Shown here: one piece after another, positions 20,799-28,592 of the stretch | Numbering within the stretch: position 1 is the stretch's first letter | How the letters are laid out: the number at the start of each line of letters is the position of its first letter | Notes under the pieces: model-generated | The model's input: only the letters and a program-made list of their open reading frames with translations | Databases searched by the model: none | Told to the model about the DNA's origin: nothing | Assembly: GCF_028274965.1 (NCBI RefSeq) | Contig: NZ_JAQCNO010000026.1 | Coordinates: forward strand, 1 to 35,382 | Length of the DNA: 35,382 nt | Reading direction: 5' to 3' | Origin: Natronomonas sp. | GTDB taxonomy: Archaea; Halobacteriota; Halobacteria; Halobacteriales; Haloarculaceae | Position numbers and translations under genes: made by a program

Positions 20799-20862
20799 CG
20801 ACACGCCGCTCGAAACCGTCCGAACGTACTTGACCGAGACGCGGAAACCCGATGACGGACGG

Positions 20863-21507
20863 ATGGACACAGACGTCGTTCCGGACCCCGGGACCCTCGA
20901 TCGGATCGACACCGGCGCCGACCGCCGGGACCCCGATCCGACCGACTGTTTGCCCCCCGGCGAGGAGCCGACGGCCGTCGTTTCGCTCTCGCCGGGTTGG
21001 GTCGCCCTCACCGACCGGGAACTGCTGGTGTTTCACCCCGACAGAGCGCCCGCGCTCGCCCGAGTCCCTCGGGTGAACGTGACCGCTGTCGCCGTCCGCC
21101 GCGCCGGCGGCCGGACGTTTCTGTCCTACGCGCCGAACGCCGTCGTCTTCGCTCTGATCGCGGGGCTCGTCGGCGCGGCGTTGCTTTCGGTCTCGCCGGG
21201 CGGTCTGGTCGCGATTCCCGAGGCGCCCGGGGCGGGACAGCTTGAGACCATCGTCGGCGCGCTCGCCCGCGCGACGCGTCTCCTCGGTGTCGTCCTCGTG
21301 TTCGGGGCCGTCCTCGCGGCGGTTTCGGTCGCGACCGTCGTGGGCTACTGGCTGGTCTCGAGAGATGTCGCCTTGGTCGTCGAGCGCGGCGACGCCGACC
21401 CGATCGAGTGCCCCACGACCAAGACGAGCGGAACGCGGGCGCTCCGGGCGCTCGAGCCGGAACTCGCCGGACGGTCGCCGGGCGATCGGCGCTCGAAACG
21501 GGCGTGA
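20863..21507 (+). CDS. Two-helix membrane protein with N-terminal PH-like region
   Basis: A 214-residue protein of no recognised family, starting at the ATG at 20863; an in-frame TTG 33 bases earlier coincides with the likely promoter element GTACTTGAC. Residues 40-85 (VVSLSPGWVALTDRELLVF and later VPRVNVTAVAV) resemble a bacterial PH-like domain that sits on the membrane face. Two hydrophobic helices follow, APNAVVFALIAGLVGAALL and later LGVVLVFGAVLAAVSVATVV. The C-terminal segment from about 178 (SRDVALVVERGDADPIECP) echoes the PH-like pattern, and the tail is basic. The gene lies 64 bases after the actin-like gene and 35 bases before the pilin-like peptide gene, all in one direction. Confidence 0.7.
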   Translation: MDTDVVPDPGTLDRIDTGADRRDPDPTDCLPPGEEPTAVVSLSPGWVALTDRELLVFHPDRAPALARVPRVNVTAVAVRRAGGRTFLSYAPNAVVFALIAGLVGAALLSVSPGGLVAIPEAPGAGQLETIVGALARATRLLGVVLVFGAVLAAVSVATVVGYWLVSRDVALVVERGDADPIECPTTKTSGTRALRALEPELAGRSPGDRRSKRA

Positions 21508-21542
21508 CTCTCATGAGCCCCCCGCGGGTAGCCCCGGTCAGG

Positions 21543-21674
21543 ATGGCTGACACCACGCTTCGCTCGGACGACCGCGCGGTGAGCGAAACGATCGCACTCG
21601 GTGTGATCCTCGGGAGCGCGATCGCCCTAGCGCTGGCCCTCGGCGCGATCATGCTTCTCGCCGGAGCGGTCTGA
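21543..21674 (+). CDS. 43-residue type IV pilin-like peptide
   Basis: The peptide reads MADTTLRSDDRAVSETIA and continues into a 25-residue hydrophobic helix ending LLAGAV. SDDRAVSETIALGVILG is the haloarchaeal class III (prepilin) signal pattern, in which cleavage follows RA and the hydrophobic helix remains in the mature pilin. Here nothing follows the helix, so the mature product would be about 32 residues. An in-frame ATG at 21513 would add ten residues (MSPPRVAPVR) and cannot be excluded. It may be a minor pilin, a membrane peptide, or a pilin remnant that lost its head domain. It closes the run of surface-related genes that starts at 18796. Confidence 0.65.
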   Translation: MADTTLRSDDRAVSETIALGVILGSAIALALALGAIMLLAGAV

Positions 21675-21768
21675 TTCGGCGCCGCGCGCCCGGCCGCCTC
21701 GCGCGCCCGTCCCGCGGCGCGGACACGACAGCACAAGCTACATATCCGACGCTCGGCTACGATCCGGT

Positions 21769-22806
21769 ATGACATCCGAGGCCGAACACCGCCCGCTCGT
21801 CGTCGTCGGCTCCGGTATCGCCGGGCTGTCGGCGGCGATCTACGCCGCGCGCTCGAACAACGATCCGCTCGTGCTCGAGGGCCCCGAACCCGGCGGGCAG
21901 TTGACGCTGACGACCGACGTCGCGAACTACCCCGGCTTTCCGGAGGGGATCGGCGGCCCCGAACTCATAAACGAGATGCGATCGCAGGCCGAGTCCTTCG
22001 GCACGGAGATCGATCACGGCGTCGTCGTCGACGTCGACCCCGGGACCCCACACCGGATCGAACTCCGCGACGGCACCGTTTATACCGCCGACGCGCTCGT
22101 TGCGGCCTCGGGGGCCTCGGCCCGGACGCTCGGCGTCCCCGGGGAGGACGAGCTCATGGGGTACGGCGTTTCGACGTGTGCGACCTGTGACGGGGCCTTC
22201 TTCCGGGGCGAGGACATGCTCGTCGTCGGCGGCGGGGACGCCGCCTGCGAGGAAGCCGCCTTCCTGACGAAGTTCGCCGACACGGTCTACGTCGTCCACC
22301 GCCGGGAGAACTTCCGCGCGGAGGACTACTGGACCGACCGGATCCGCGAACTCGAGGAGAGCGGCGATGTCGAGGTGCTGATAAACACCGAACTGCTCGA
22401 GATCCACGGCAGCGCCGACGACGGCGTCGAGCGCGTGACGCTGACGCGACACCCCGAGGGGTACCCGACGGAGAAACCCGACGACCCCGAGACGGAGACC
22501 TTCGGGATGGACGTCGGCGCGGTGTTCATGGCGATCGGCCACACGCCGAACACCGGGTACCTCGAGGGGACCGGCGTCGACCTGGACGAGACGGGGTATA
22601 TAAATACGGTCGGCGGCGACGGCGGCGGACAGACCCGGACCGACGTGCCCGGGATCTTCGGGGCCGGCGACGTCGTCGATCACCACTACCAGCAGGCGAT
22701 CACCGCCGGCGGCATGGGCGCGAAGGCGGCCATCGACGCCGACGAGTACATAGAGTCCCTCGAGCGGACCTCCGGAGCGACGCTCGACGCCGCCGCCGAC
22801 GACTGA
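21769..22806 (+). CDS. trxB: Thioredoxin-disulfide reductase family flavoprotein
   Basis: An FAD/NAD(P)H-dependent disulfide reductase of 345 aa. The FAD loop is VVGSGIAGLSAAIYAARS (GSGIAG in place of the usual GAGPAG). PEPGGQLTLTTDVANYPG and FPEGIGGPEL follow, typical of low-molecular-weight TrxB. The redox pair is CATC at 137-140. The NADPH site is VVGGGDAACEEA with VVHRRENFRA. The C-terminal FAD motif is GAGDVVDHHYQQAITAG. Such enzymes reduce thioredoxin, although some haloarchaeal paralogues may serve other partners. A TACATAT element at 21739-21745 lies 24-30 bases before the ATG, so the transcript is probably leaderless. No thioredoxin gene is adjacent. Confidence 0.92.
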   Translation: MTSEAEHRPLVVVGSGIAGLSAAIYAARSNNDPLVLEGPEPGGQLTLTTDVANYPGFPEGIGGPELINEMRSQAESFGTEIDHGVVVDVDPGTPHRIELRDGTVYTADALVAASGASARTLGVPGEDELMGYGVSTCATCDGAFFRGEDMLVVGGGDAACEEAAFLTKFADTVYVVHRRENFRAEDYWTDRIRELEESGDVEVLINTELLEIHGSADDGVERVTLTRHPEGYPTEKPDDPETETFGMDVGAVFMAIGHTPNTGYLEGTGVDLDETGYINTVGGDGGGQTRTDVPGIFGAGDVVDHHYQQAITAGGMGAKAAIDADEYIESLERTSGATLDAAADD

Positions 22807-22876
22807 CCCGACGCGGGTCGGCGCGGGTGACACACTACACCGGAAGCGCCTTCCGTCGCCGTCCGAAACGGGGCGT

Positions 22877-23161
22877 ATGTCAAACGATACGGTTACGCTC
22901 CGGATCGAGGGCGACGACGCGGAGAACGACGTGACGCTGCCGGCCGCGATGCTCGATCTGATGCGTGAGGACGGCGAGACCGACCCCGAGATCGTCGGCG
23001 ACCTCGCGCTGTTTTCCTGCGCCCAGCGGATCCACGCGACAGTACACCACGCCGAGGGCGGCGACACCGAGCGCTACAAGACGATCGAGGAGCGGACGAT
23101 GGAACTGTTCGAGGAGCGCTTCGGCGCGACGTACGCCGAACTGACCGGCCACGACCACTAA
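22877..23161 (+). CDS. Small conserved haloarchaeal protein of unknown function
   Basis: A 94-residue acidic, soluble protein starting MSNDTVTLRIEGDDAENDV. It has VTLPAAMLDLMREDGETDP, a single cysteine in LALFSCAQRIHATVHHAEGG, and a C-terminal His-rich end (TGHDH). No signal, membrane helix or known motif is seen. Composition and codon use fit a real haloarchaeal gene, and it fills the gap between trxB (70 bases upstream) and the convergent arfC. I know no function for it. Confidence 0.8.
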   Translation: MSNDTVTLRIEGDDAENDVTLPAAMLDLMREDGETDPEIVGDLALFSCAQRIHATVHHAEGGDTERYKTIEERTMELFEERFGATYAELTGHDH

Positions 23162-23196
23162 ACGGCTCTCTGTCGCACGCCGTAGGGCGTCGTCGG

Positions 23197-23868
23197 CTAC
23201 CGGTTGTCCTCCGGGACCGTCCACTCGAGGACGACCCCCGCATCCACGCGGTCTACGCCCTCCAGTTCCAGCGCCGGGAACGCCGAGACGAACCCTTCCC
23301 CGTCGGCAAGCGTCGGCGCGTCCCGGCCGCCGAAGATCACGTTCCCGACGAAGACGGTGAGCTCGTCGACGAGCCCGGCCTCGAAAAGCGAGAACACGAG
23401 CTCGCCGCCGCCCTCGACTAGGACCGACCCGACCCCGTCGGATTCGAGCGCCCCGAACGCGGCCGCAAGATCGACCCGCTCGTCGCCGGCGGTGACGAGC
23501 GTCGCCCCCGCCGCCTCGAGTGCGTCCCGCCGCTGCCCCGAGGCGGCCTCACTCGTCAGGACGTACGTCGCCGCGTCGCCGGCCAACACGTCGGCCTCGG
23601 TCGGGGTCCGACACGTCGAGTCGGCGACGATCCGGGCCGGCGGGGGCGCCTCGGCCCCCTTCGTCCGGCGGCGGTGTGACTCGTCGTGTCTGCGCAGCGA
23701 GGGATCGTCGGCCAGCACCGTGCCGACGCCGACCACGACCCCGTCGGCCGCGGCCCGGAGCCGGTCGACGCGGGCGAAGTCCTCCTCGCCGCTGATGGCG
23801 ATCTGCTCGCGGCGCCGCGAGGAGAGCTTCCCGTCGGCGCTGACGGCGACGTTCACAGAGACGTGCAT
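23197..23868 (-). CDS. arfC: 2,5-diamino-6-ribosylamino-pyrimidinone 5'-phosphate reductase
   Basis: This RibD-C/dihydrofolate-reductase-like enzyme reduces the ribosyl side chain to ribityl in archaeal riboflavin and F420 (FO) synthesis, using NAD(P)H. Family features are the N-terminal VNVAVSADGKLSSRRREQIA, then ARVDRLRAAADGVVVGVGT and VLADDPSLR, and the C-terminal GSVLVEGGGELVFSLFEAGL that binds the dinucleotide, followed by LVDELTVFVGNVIFGG. At 223 residues it has the standalone reductase length, without a deaminase domain. It stands alone on the minus strand, convergent with the small gene before it. GTP cyclohydrolase III, the first step of the same pathway, is encoded about 4 kb away. 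Confidence 0.93.
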   Translation of the reverse strand: MHVSVNVAVSADGKLSSRRREQIAISGEEDFARVDRLRAAADGVVVGVGTVLADDPSLRRHDESHRRRTKGAEAPPPARIVADSTCRTPTEADVLAGDAATYVLTSEAASGQRRDALEAAGATLVTAGDERVDLAAAFGALESDGVGSVLVEGGGELVFSLFEAGLVDELTVFVGNVIFGGRDAPTLADGEGFVSAFPALELEGVDRVDAGVVLEWTVPEDNR

Positions 23869-23983
23869 ACCCGAATCCCGCGTGCCGTCGGTAAAACCGT
23901 TATCGCTTGGGGTTCTCCAGCCCCCACCTCCGGCCTTCGTCCTCCGCTCTCCGTTCGCGCGCCGCGTCCGTTCGCGCCCGCCG

Positions 23984-26539
23984 TCACCGCCGCAGCGCCG
24001 CGATCGGCCGCCACGGCAGCGGCACGTAGTCGCGGTCCGGGGTGTACCGGCCGAACGCGAGGCTGTTCGACATCACGGAGACGCTGGAGGCGGCCATCGC
24101 CGCGCCCGCGAAGGCGGGGTTCAACAGCCCCAGCGAGGCGATCGGAACGAGCGTCGCGTTGTACGCGAACGCCCAAAAGAGGTTCTGGCGGACCTTCGCT
24201 ATCGTCGCCTCCGAGATGCGGATCGCCTTCAGCACGTCGGTCGGGTTCGAGCGCATGAGCGTCACGTCCGCCGCCTCCATCGCGACGTCGGTCCCCGACC
24301 CGATCGCGATGCCGATGTGTGCGGTCGTCAGCGCCGGCGCGTCGTTGACGCCGTCGCCGACCATCATCGCCCGCGTGCCGTCCGCCTGGATCCCCTCGAT
24401 CGCGTCGGCCTTCTCGCCGGGCAACACGCCCGATCGGACGTTCTCCTCGTCGATCCCGACCGCCGCCGCGACGGCCCGGGCGGTCCGGTCGTTGTCGCCG
24501 GTCAGCATGAACACCTCGTACCCCCGGTCGGCCAGCGCCGAGACCGCCTCCTTTGCGCGCTCCCGGACGGTATCGGCCGTTGCGATGACGCCGACGACGT
24601 CGCCGTCCAGGGCGACGAGCATGGCGGTTTTGCCCTCCCGCTCGAAGCGCTCCATCGTCGCCTCGGCCGCTTCGGTGTCGACGCCGTTCGCCTCGAGCAG
24701 CGCGCGGTTCCCGACGAGCACGCCGCCGCGTTCGCTCCGCGCCTCGACGCCCTTCCCGGGGACGTTCTCGAAGCCCTCGACGGCGATCGGGTCGACGTCC
24801 CGCTCTTCGGCCCCTCGGACGATGGCCCGCCCGAGCGGGTGTTCGGACCCGGTCTCGGCGCCCGCGGCCACCGCGAGAACGAACGACTCGTCGAGCGCCC
24901 CCTCGAGAGCGCCGCCGTCGGCGCGACGGCCGCCCCGGACCGGCTCGACGTCGGTCAGCCGCATCTCGCCTTCGGTCAGCGTCCCGGTCTTATCGAAGAC
25001 GACCGCGTCGGTCCCGCGGACGCGCTCGAGGACGTCGCCGCCCTTGAACAGGACGCCGTTGCGCGCGGCGATCGTCGACCCGACCATCGTCGCCGCCGGC
25101 GTTGCGAGCCCGAGCGCGCAGGGGCAGGCGATGAGCACCGACGACGCGAACACCACCATCGAGAACTCGGCGAGCGGAACGCCGCCGACGACCGGGCCGC
25201 CGCCGACCTGCGCCAGCGGAAGCCCCCCGACGAGCGCGCTCAACTGCGGCGCGAAGAGGTACCAAAGCACCGCCCACGCGACGGCGTTGACGATGACGAG
25301 CGGAACGAAGTACCCGCTGGCCCGATCGACGAGCCGCTGGATGTCCGGCTGGCGGGACTGTGCCTCCTTGACCCGCCGGACGATGCCCTGTATCGCCGTG
25401 TCCTCGCCGACGCTCGTCGCCTCGAGTAGGAGGACGCCGTTCTCGTTTATCGTTCCCCCGATCACCTCGTCGCCCGGCACCTTCTCGACGGGCACGGACT
25501 CCCCGGTGAGCATCGACTCGTCGATCGCCGACTCGCCGTCCTCGACGACGCCGTCGGTCGGCACCCGCTCGCCCGGCCGGACCTTCAGCAGATCGCCGAC
25601 CTCGACCTCCGAGAGGGGCACCACCGTTTCCTCGCCGTCGCGGACGACGGTCGCCTCCTCGGCCTCCAGGCGGAGCAACTCCCGGAGCGCGCCGGAGGCC
25701 TGTGCCTTCGAGCGCGCTTCGAGCCAGTTGCCGACGGTGATGAACCAGAGGATGAACCCGACCGCCTCGAAGTAGAGGTCGCCGGCGATCGCCCCGAGGA
25801 CGACCGCCGTGCTGAAGACGTACCCGGCGCTCGCCCCGACGGCGACGAGGGTGTCCATGTTCGCGGTCCGGTTTCTGGCCGCCTTGTACGCGCCGACGAG
25901 GAACTCCCGGCCGAGCGTCGCCATGAGCGCGGTTGCGAGCCCGAACTCGATCCACCCGAGCGGAACCCCGCCGAGCCCGCCCGGCTCCGGCAGCGGGGTG
26001 AACATCGCCGCCATCAGGTAGACGAACGGCAGCGTCAACGCCCCGCCGCCGACCGCGAGGCGCCGCTGCCTGCGGAGCTCTCGCTCGGCCACGCTCTCCT
26101 CAGTGGAGCCGTCCGCGTCGGTCTCGGCCTGCGGGTCGTACCCCGCGTCGGCGATGGCGTCGCGGGCCGCCTCAATCGAGAAGCTCTCGGGGTTGTACTC
26201 GACGGTCGCCTCGTCGGTCGCGTAGTTGACATCGGCGCGGATGACGCCCGAAACGCCCCCGAGGGCCCCCGCGATCGTCTCCGCGCACGTCGAGCAGTGC
26301 ATCCCCGACACCCCGATCGTCCGCGTTTCCCGCTGTGGCTCGTATCCGGCCTCCTCGATCGCCGCGTAGACCGACCCGAGCGACGTCTCCTCTGGGTCGT
26401 ACTCGACTGTCGCCTCGTCGGTCGCGTAGTTCACCGAGCCCTCGGCGACCCCCCCGAGCGATTCGACGGCCTCGGTCACCGTCTCCGCGCACGTCGAGCA
26501 GTGCATCCCGGAGATCCCGATCCGCTCACGAACGGTCAT
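23984..26539 (-). CDS. copA: Copper-exporting P1B-type ATPase
   Basis: The start is set at the ATG at 26539 (MTVRERIGISGMHC), giving 851 aa; the longer frame adds a segment with no homology. Two heavy-metal-binding domains come first, GMHCSTCAET with CxxC at 14-17 and again at 82-85. Eight hydrophobic segments follow in CopA order. The metal-transport motif is CPC at 472-474 (IACPCALGLATPAA). The actuator has MLTGESVPVEK. Phosphorylation occurs at D516 in DKTGTLTEGE. The nucleotide domain has SEHPLGRAIV, and the hinge is GDGVNDAPAL. The pump exports Cu(I) from the cytoplasm. No copper chaperone or regulator gene is adjacent. Direct repeats lie 43-81 bases upstream of the start. Confidence 0.95.
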   Translation of the reverse strand: MTVRERIGISGMHCSTCAETVTEAVESLGGVAEGSVNYATDEATVEYDPEETSLGSVYAAIEEAGYEPQRETRTIGVSGMHCSTCAETIAGALGGVSGVIRADVNYATDEATVEYNPESFSIEAARDAIADAGYDPQAETDADGSTEESVAERELRRQRRLAVGGGALTLPFVYLMAAMFTPLPEPGGLGGVPLGWIEFGLATALMATLGREFLVGAYKAARNRTANMDTLVAVGASAGYVFSTAVVLGAIAGDLYFEAVGFILWFITVGNWLEARSKAQASGALRELLRLEAEEATVVRDGEETVVPLSEVEVGDLLKVRPGERVPTDGVVEDGESAIDESMLTGESVPVEKVPGDEVIGGTINENGVLLLEATSVGEDTAIQGIVRRVKEAQSRQPDIQRLVDRASGYFVPLVIVNAVAWAVLWYLFAPQLSALVGGLPLAQVGGGPVVGGVPLAEFSMVVFASSVLIACPCALGLATPAATMVGSTIAARNGVLFKGGDVLERVRGTDAVVFDKTGTLTEGEMRLTDVEPVRGGRRADGGALEGALDESFVLAVAAGAETGSEHPLGRAIVRGAEERDVDPIAVEGFENVPGKGVEARSERGGVLVGNRALLEANGVDTEAAEATMERFEREGKTAMLVALDGDVVGVIATADTVRERAKEAVSALADRGYEVFMLTGDNDRTARAVAAAVGIDEENVRSGVLPGEKADAIEGIQADGTRAMMVGDGVNDAPALTTAHIGIAIGSGTDVAMEAADVTLMRSNPTDVLKAIRISEATIAKVRQNLFWAFAYNATLVPIASLGLLNPAFAGAAMAASSVSVMSNSLAFGRYTPDRDYVPLPWRPIAALRR

Positions 26540-26578
26540 ACCCGTTAGTACGGCCTTCGGACTGATGCGGTTTGCCCT

Positions 26579-26620
26579 TTCGAATACGTTCTTCGAGGGC
26601 GAGAATACTTCGGATTCGAA
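26579..26620 (-). promoter_or_regulatory. Candidate operator upstream of copA
   Basis: TTCGAA occurs at both ends (26579-26584 and 26615-26620). GAATAC occurs twice, at 26582-26587 and 26603-26608, exactly 21 bases or two helical turns apart. The element lies upstream of where a weak TATA box would fall (about 26564-26572), a position that suits an activator. No regulator is assigned. Confidence 0.35.
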
Positions 26621-26687
26621 GGTCACCGACCGTCGTCCGCCGGCGCGACCCCGGACGCCCGACTGCCGCGCGGCCGATCGGCCCTCG

Positions 26688-27161
26688 TCAGGACGCGTCG
26701 GGCGTTGTGAGCTCCGCCCCGTCGCCGAACTCGCCGTTTATCATTCGGGGGTCGATCCAGACGATGAACTCCGAGTCCCGCTTGATGAGCCCGCGGATGT
26801 GGCCGTGGTCCACCGGCGGGTCGTCGACCTCCTGTTCGGAGACATCGGAGACCTCCTCGACGCTGTCGACGGCCCACCCGATCGATCGGTCGTCCTCGAA
26901 GATGGCCGAATCGAAGATCACGATCCGGTCGCCGAGGTCGCCCCCGACGTCGAGTCCGACCTTCGGATCGATGATCGAGGTCGTGTTCCCGCGGAGGTCG
27001 ATGACCCCCTCGACGTGCGGCGGCGAGTTCGGGATCGGCGTCAACTCGCCCATGTCGACGATCTCGGTCACGTACTCGATGCTGACGCAGTATGTCTCCT
27101 CGCCGAGGCGGAACTCAAGCACCTGTTCGGTCTCGAGTTGCTGGGTCGCTTCCTGGGACAT
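26688..27161 (-). CDS. cheW: Chemotaxis coupling protein CheW
   Basis: CheW links transducers to the CheA kinase. The ATG at 27161 (MSQEATQQLETEQ) gives 157 aa; the longer frame upstream is shadow of other genes. Family features are VLEFRLGEETYCVSIEYVTE at the start, then PNSPPHVEGVIDLRGNTTSI, then IIDPKVGL, then RSIGWAVDSVEEVSDV. The C-terminal part is RGLIKRDSEFIVWIDPRMI. The AGTATTAAGTA element at 27194-27204 is its likely promoter. No other chemotaxis gene is nearby, so it resembles the dispersed second CheW of some haloarchaea. It is followed by copA on the same strand. Confidence 0.93.
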   Translation of the reverse strand: MSQEATQQLETEQVLEFRLGEETYCVSIEYVTEIVDMGELTPIPNSPPHVEGVIDLRGNTTSIIDPKVGLDVGGDLGDRIVIFDSAIFEDDRSIGWAVDSVEEVSDVSEQEVDDPPVDHGHIRGLIKRDSEFIVWIDPRMINGEFGDGAELTTPDAS

Positions 27162-27193
27162 GGTTCGGGTATCGTACCTTTCCAGCCGTTCGG

Positions 27194-27204
27194 TACTTAA
27201 TACT
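27194..27204 (-). promoter_or_regulatory. TATA box of cheW
   Basis: AGTATTAAGTA on the minus strand lies 33-43 bases before the cheW ATG and predicts a short leader of roughly 8-15 bases. It supports the start at 27161 rather than the longer frame. Confidence 0.5.
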
Positions 27205-27338
27205 CCGAGCGTTTCATCGCCTGATACGCGGGGCGTGGGCGGCGGCGTCGGGGCCGGCGCACCCGGGACGGACCGACGGCCGAGGCGCTCGTCCCCGATA
27301 ACGGAACCCATTTGCGTCCCGACGCCGGATTCACGCGC

Positions 27339-27641
27339 ATGGACTGGCCTCACGACCCCGACGGCGAGGATGGCTCCGAAGGGAAACGCAAGTACGGGCA
27401 GGCGGTGCTGGCAAAGAAGATCGACGAGGAGGAGGAGTTCCCGCTGACGACATCGGAGTTCGTCGAGGAGCACGGCTCCGATCCGATCCGCCTCAACCAC
27501 GAGCGCGTCGTCAGCGTCGCCGACATCTTCGAACACGTCGAGGAGACCGAGTTCGAGGACTTCGTCGAGTTCCACGGGGCGGTCGGGCAGGCGATGCGAG
27601 ACAACGATATGTGGGAACTCGAGGACGAACACGTCGCCTGA
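27339..27641 (+). CDS. DUF5785-type small haloarchaeal protein
   Basis: A 100-residue acidic protein. The ATG at 27339 (MDWPHDPDGEDGSEGKRKYG) is the start that matches the family as I remember it; an ATG 27 bases earlier would add non-conserved residues. Other landmarks are VLAKKIDEEEEFPLTTSEF, HGSDPIRLNHERVVSVADIF and EFHGAVGQAMRDNDMWE. It has no cysteine, signal or membrane helix. I recall the family name DUF5785 but no function. It is divergent from cheW (177 bases) and 86 bases upstream of GTP cyclohydrolase III. Confidence 0.82.
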   Translation: MDWPHDPDGEDGSEGKRKYGQAVLAKKIDEEEEFPLTTSEFVEEHGSDPIRLNHERVVSVADIFEHVEETEFEDFVEFHGAVGQAMRDNDMWELEDEHVA

Positions 27642-27727
27642 CGGCGGGCCCCGAGTAAGGGGGTGAAACACCGGCCGTACCGTCGACAATGGTAAGGCAA
27701 ATACCGGCCGGCCGCTAACCACGGACC

Positions 27728-28486
27728 GTGACGAACACCCAGGTTACGCTCATACAGATCGACAACTACGGCCCTTGGACGGTCACGCCCGAACCCCGCC
27801 GGGAAGTCGACCTCCAGACGCTCCAATCGCGGCTGTACGCCGACCTCTCACAGCTGTTCGGGAACCGCGAGGGGTACGTCTTCTTCACGCGGTTCGACAA
27901 CATGGTCGCGGTGACGAACGGCCTCGACAGCGACGCCCACGCCCTGATACAGGAGTCCGTCGACAACCGGTATCCGGTGAGCGTGAGCCTGAGCGTCGCC
28001 GTGGACGCCTCTCCGGCGCGCGCGCTCGGGGTCGCGACCGACCAGCTTCAGGACGCCGGGAGCGCACAGGACCGCGGTCGGACGGAGATCCTCCGCGGCG
28101 ATCCGCTCGCCGACCCCGAGCGATCGGGCGACGACGTGCGCATCGCCCACTTCGACGTCAACGACGCGACCGGAAAGTACACCGATGAGCTGAACGAGTT
28201 CGACTCCTTTATCAACATCGAACAGGGCTACGCCGAGCTGATGCGACACATGCGCACCGACCACGAGTCGCTGTCGTTTTTCGTCGGCGGCGACAACATC
28301 ATCGCCGTCTGTGACGCCCTCGAGGCCGCGGCGTACCGCGAGGCGATCGAACACGTCAGAGACGCCGTCGGGGTCGATCTGAAGGTCGGGGTCGGCACCG
28401 ACCGGACGGCCCAGAAGGCGGGCATGGCGGCCAAACACGCCCTGGAGACCTGCCGCGAAGAGGGGACGGACGTCGAGTTCGCCTGA
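27728..28486 (+). CDS. gch3: GTP cyclohydrolase III (archaeal)
   Basis: The enzyme hydrolyses GTP to 2-amino-5-formylamino-6-ribosylamino-pyrimidinone phosphate, the first archaeal step towards riboflavin and the F420 chromophore. The start is a GTG at 27728 (translated MTNTQVTLIQIDNYGPWTV); the AT-rich GGCAAATACC about 30 bases upstream supports it. Family features are TPEPRREVDLQTLQSRLYAD, QLFGNREGYVFFTRFDNM and, in the second half, FVGGDNIIAVCDA with KVGVGTDRTAQKAGMAAKHA. The two related halves reflect the known duplicated ferredoxin/cyclase-like fold. Length is 252 aa, close to the Methanocaldococcus enzyme. Confidence 0.95.
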   Translation: MTNTQVTLIQIDNYGPWTVTPEPRREVDLQTLQSRLYADLSQLFGNREGYVFFTRFDNMVAVTNGLDSDAHALIQESVDNRYPVSVSLSVAVDASPARALGVATDQLQDAGSAQDRGRTEILRGDPLADPERSGDDVRIAHFDVNDATGKYTDELNEFDSFINIEQGYAELMRHMRTDHESLSFFVGGDNIIAVCDALEAAAYREAIEHVRDAVGVDLKVGVGTDRTAQKAGMAAKHALETCREEGTDVEFA

Positions 28487-28563
28487 TCGCACCCTCCGAA
28501 TGCGAGCACACCCCGGCGATGCTTCCGGACGCGTCCGTGACGCCGGCACACTGACGGGGAGGG

Positions 28564-28570
28564 TTTTTAT
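28564..28570 (+). promoter_or_regulatory. TATA box of the DUF3179 lipoprotein gene
   Basis: TTTTTAT lies 23-29 bases before the ATG at 28593, so the transcript should be leaderless. This decides the start against the ATG at 28500 in the same frame. Confidence 0.6.
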
Positions 28571-28592
28571 CGATCCGATCGAACACGCGTTC

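Noticed and set aside
26540-26626. N-terminal extension of CopA (29 codons)
   Set aside because: It would begin before the metal-binding domain with a segment of no homology and would place the phased repeats inside the coding sequence. The ATG at 26539 is the standard start.
26655-26705. Dyad ACGCCCGA...TCGGGCGT with an internal GGCCGATCGGCC palindrome at the end of cheW
   Set aside because: It overlaps the cheW stop and has no T-run or conserved partner; in DNA this GC-rich it is likely to be chance or a weak mRNA 3' hairpin.
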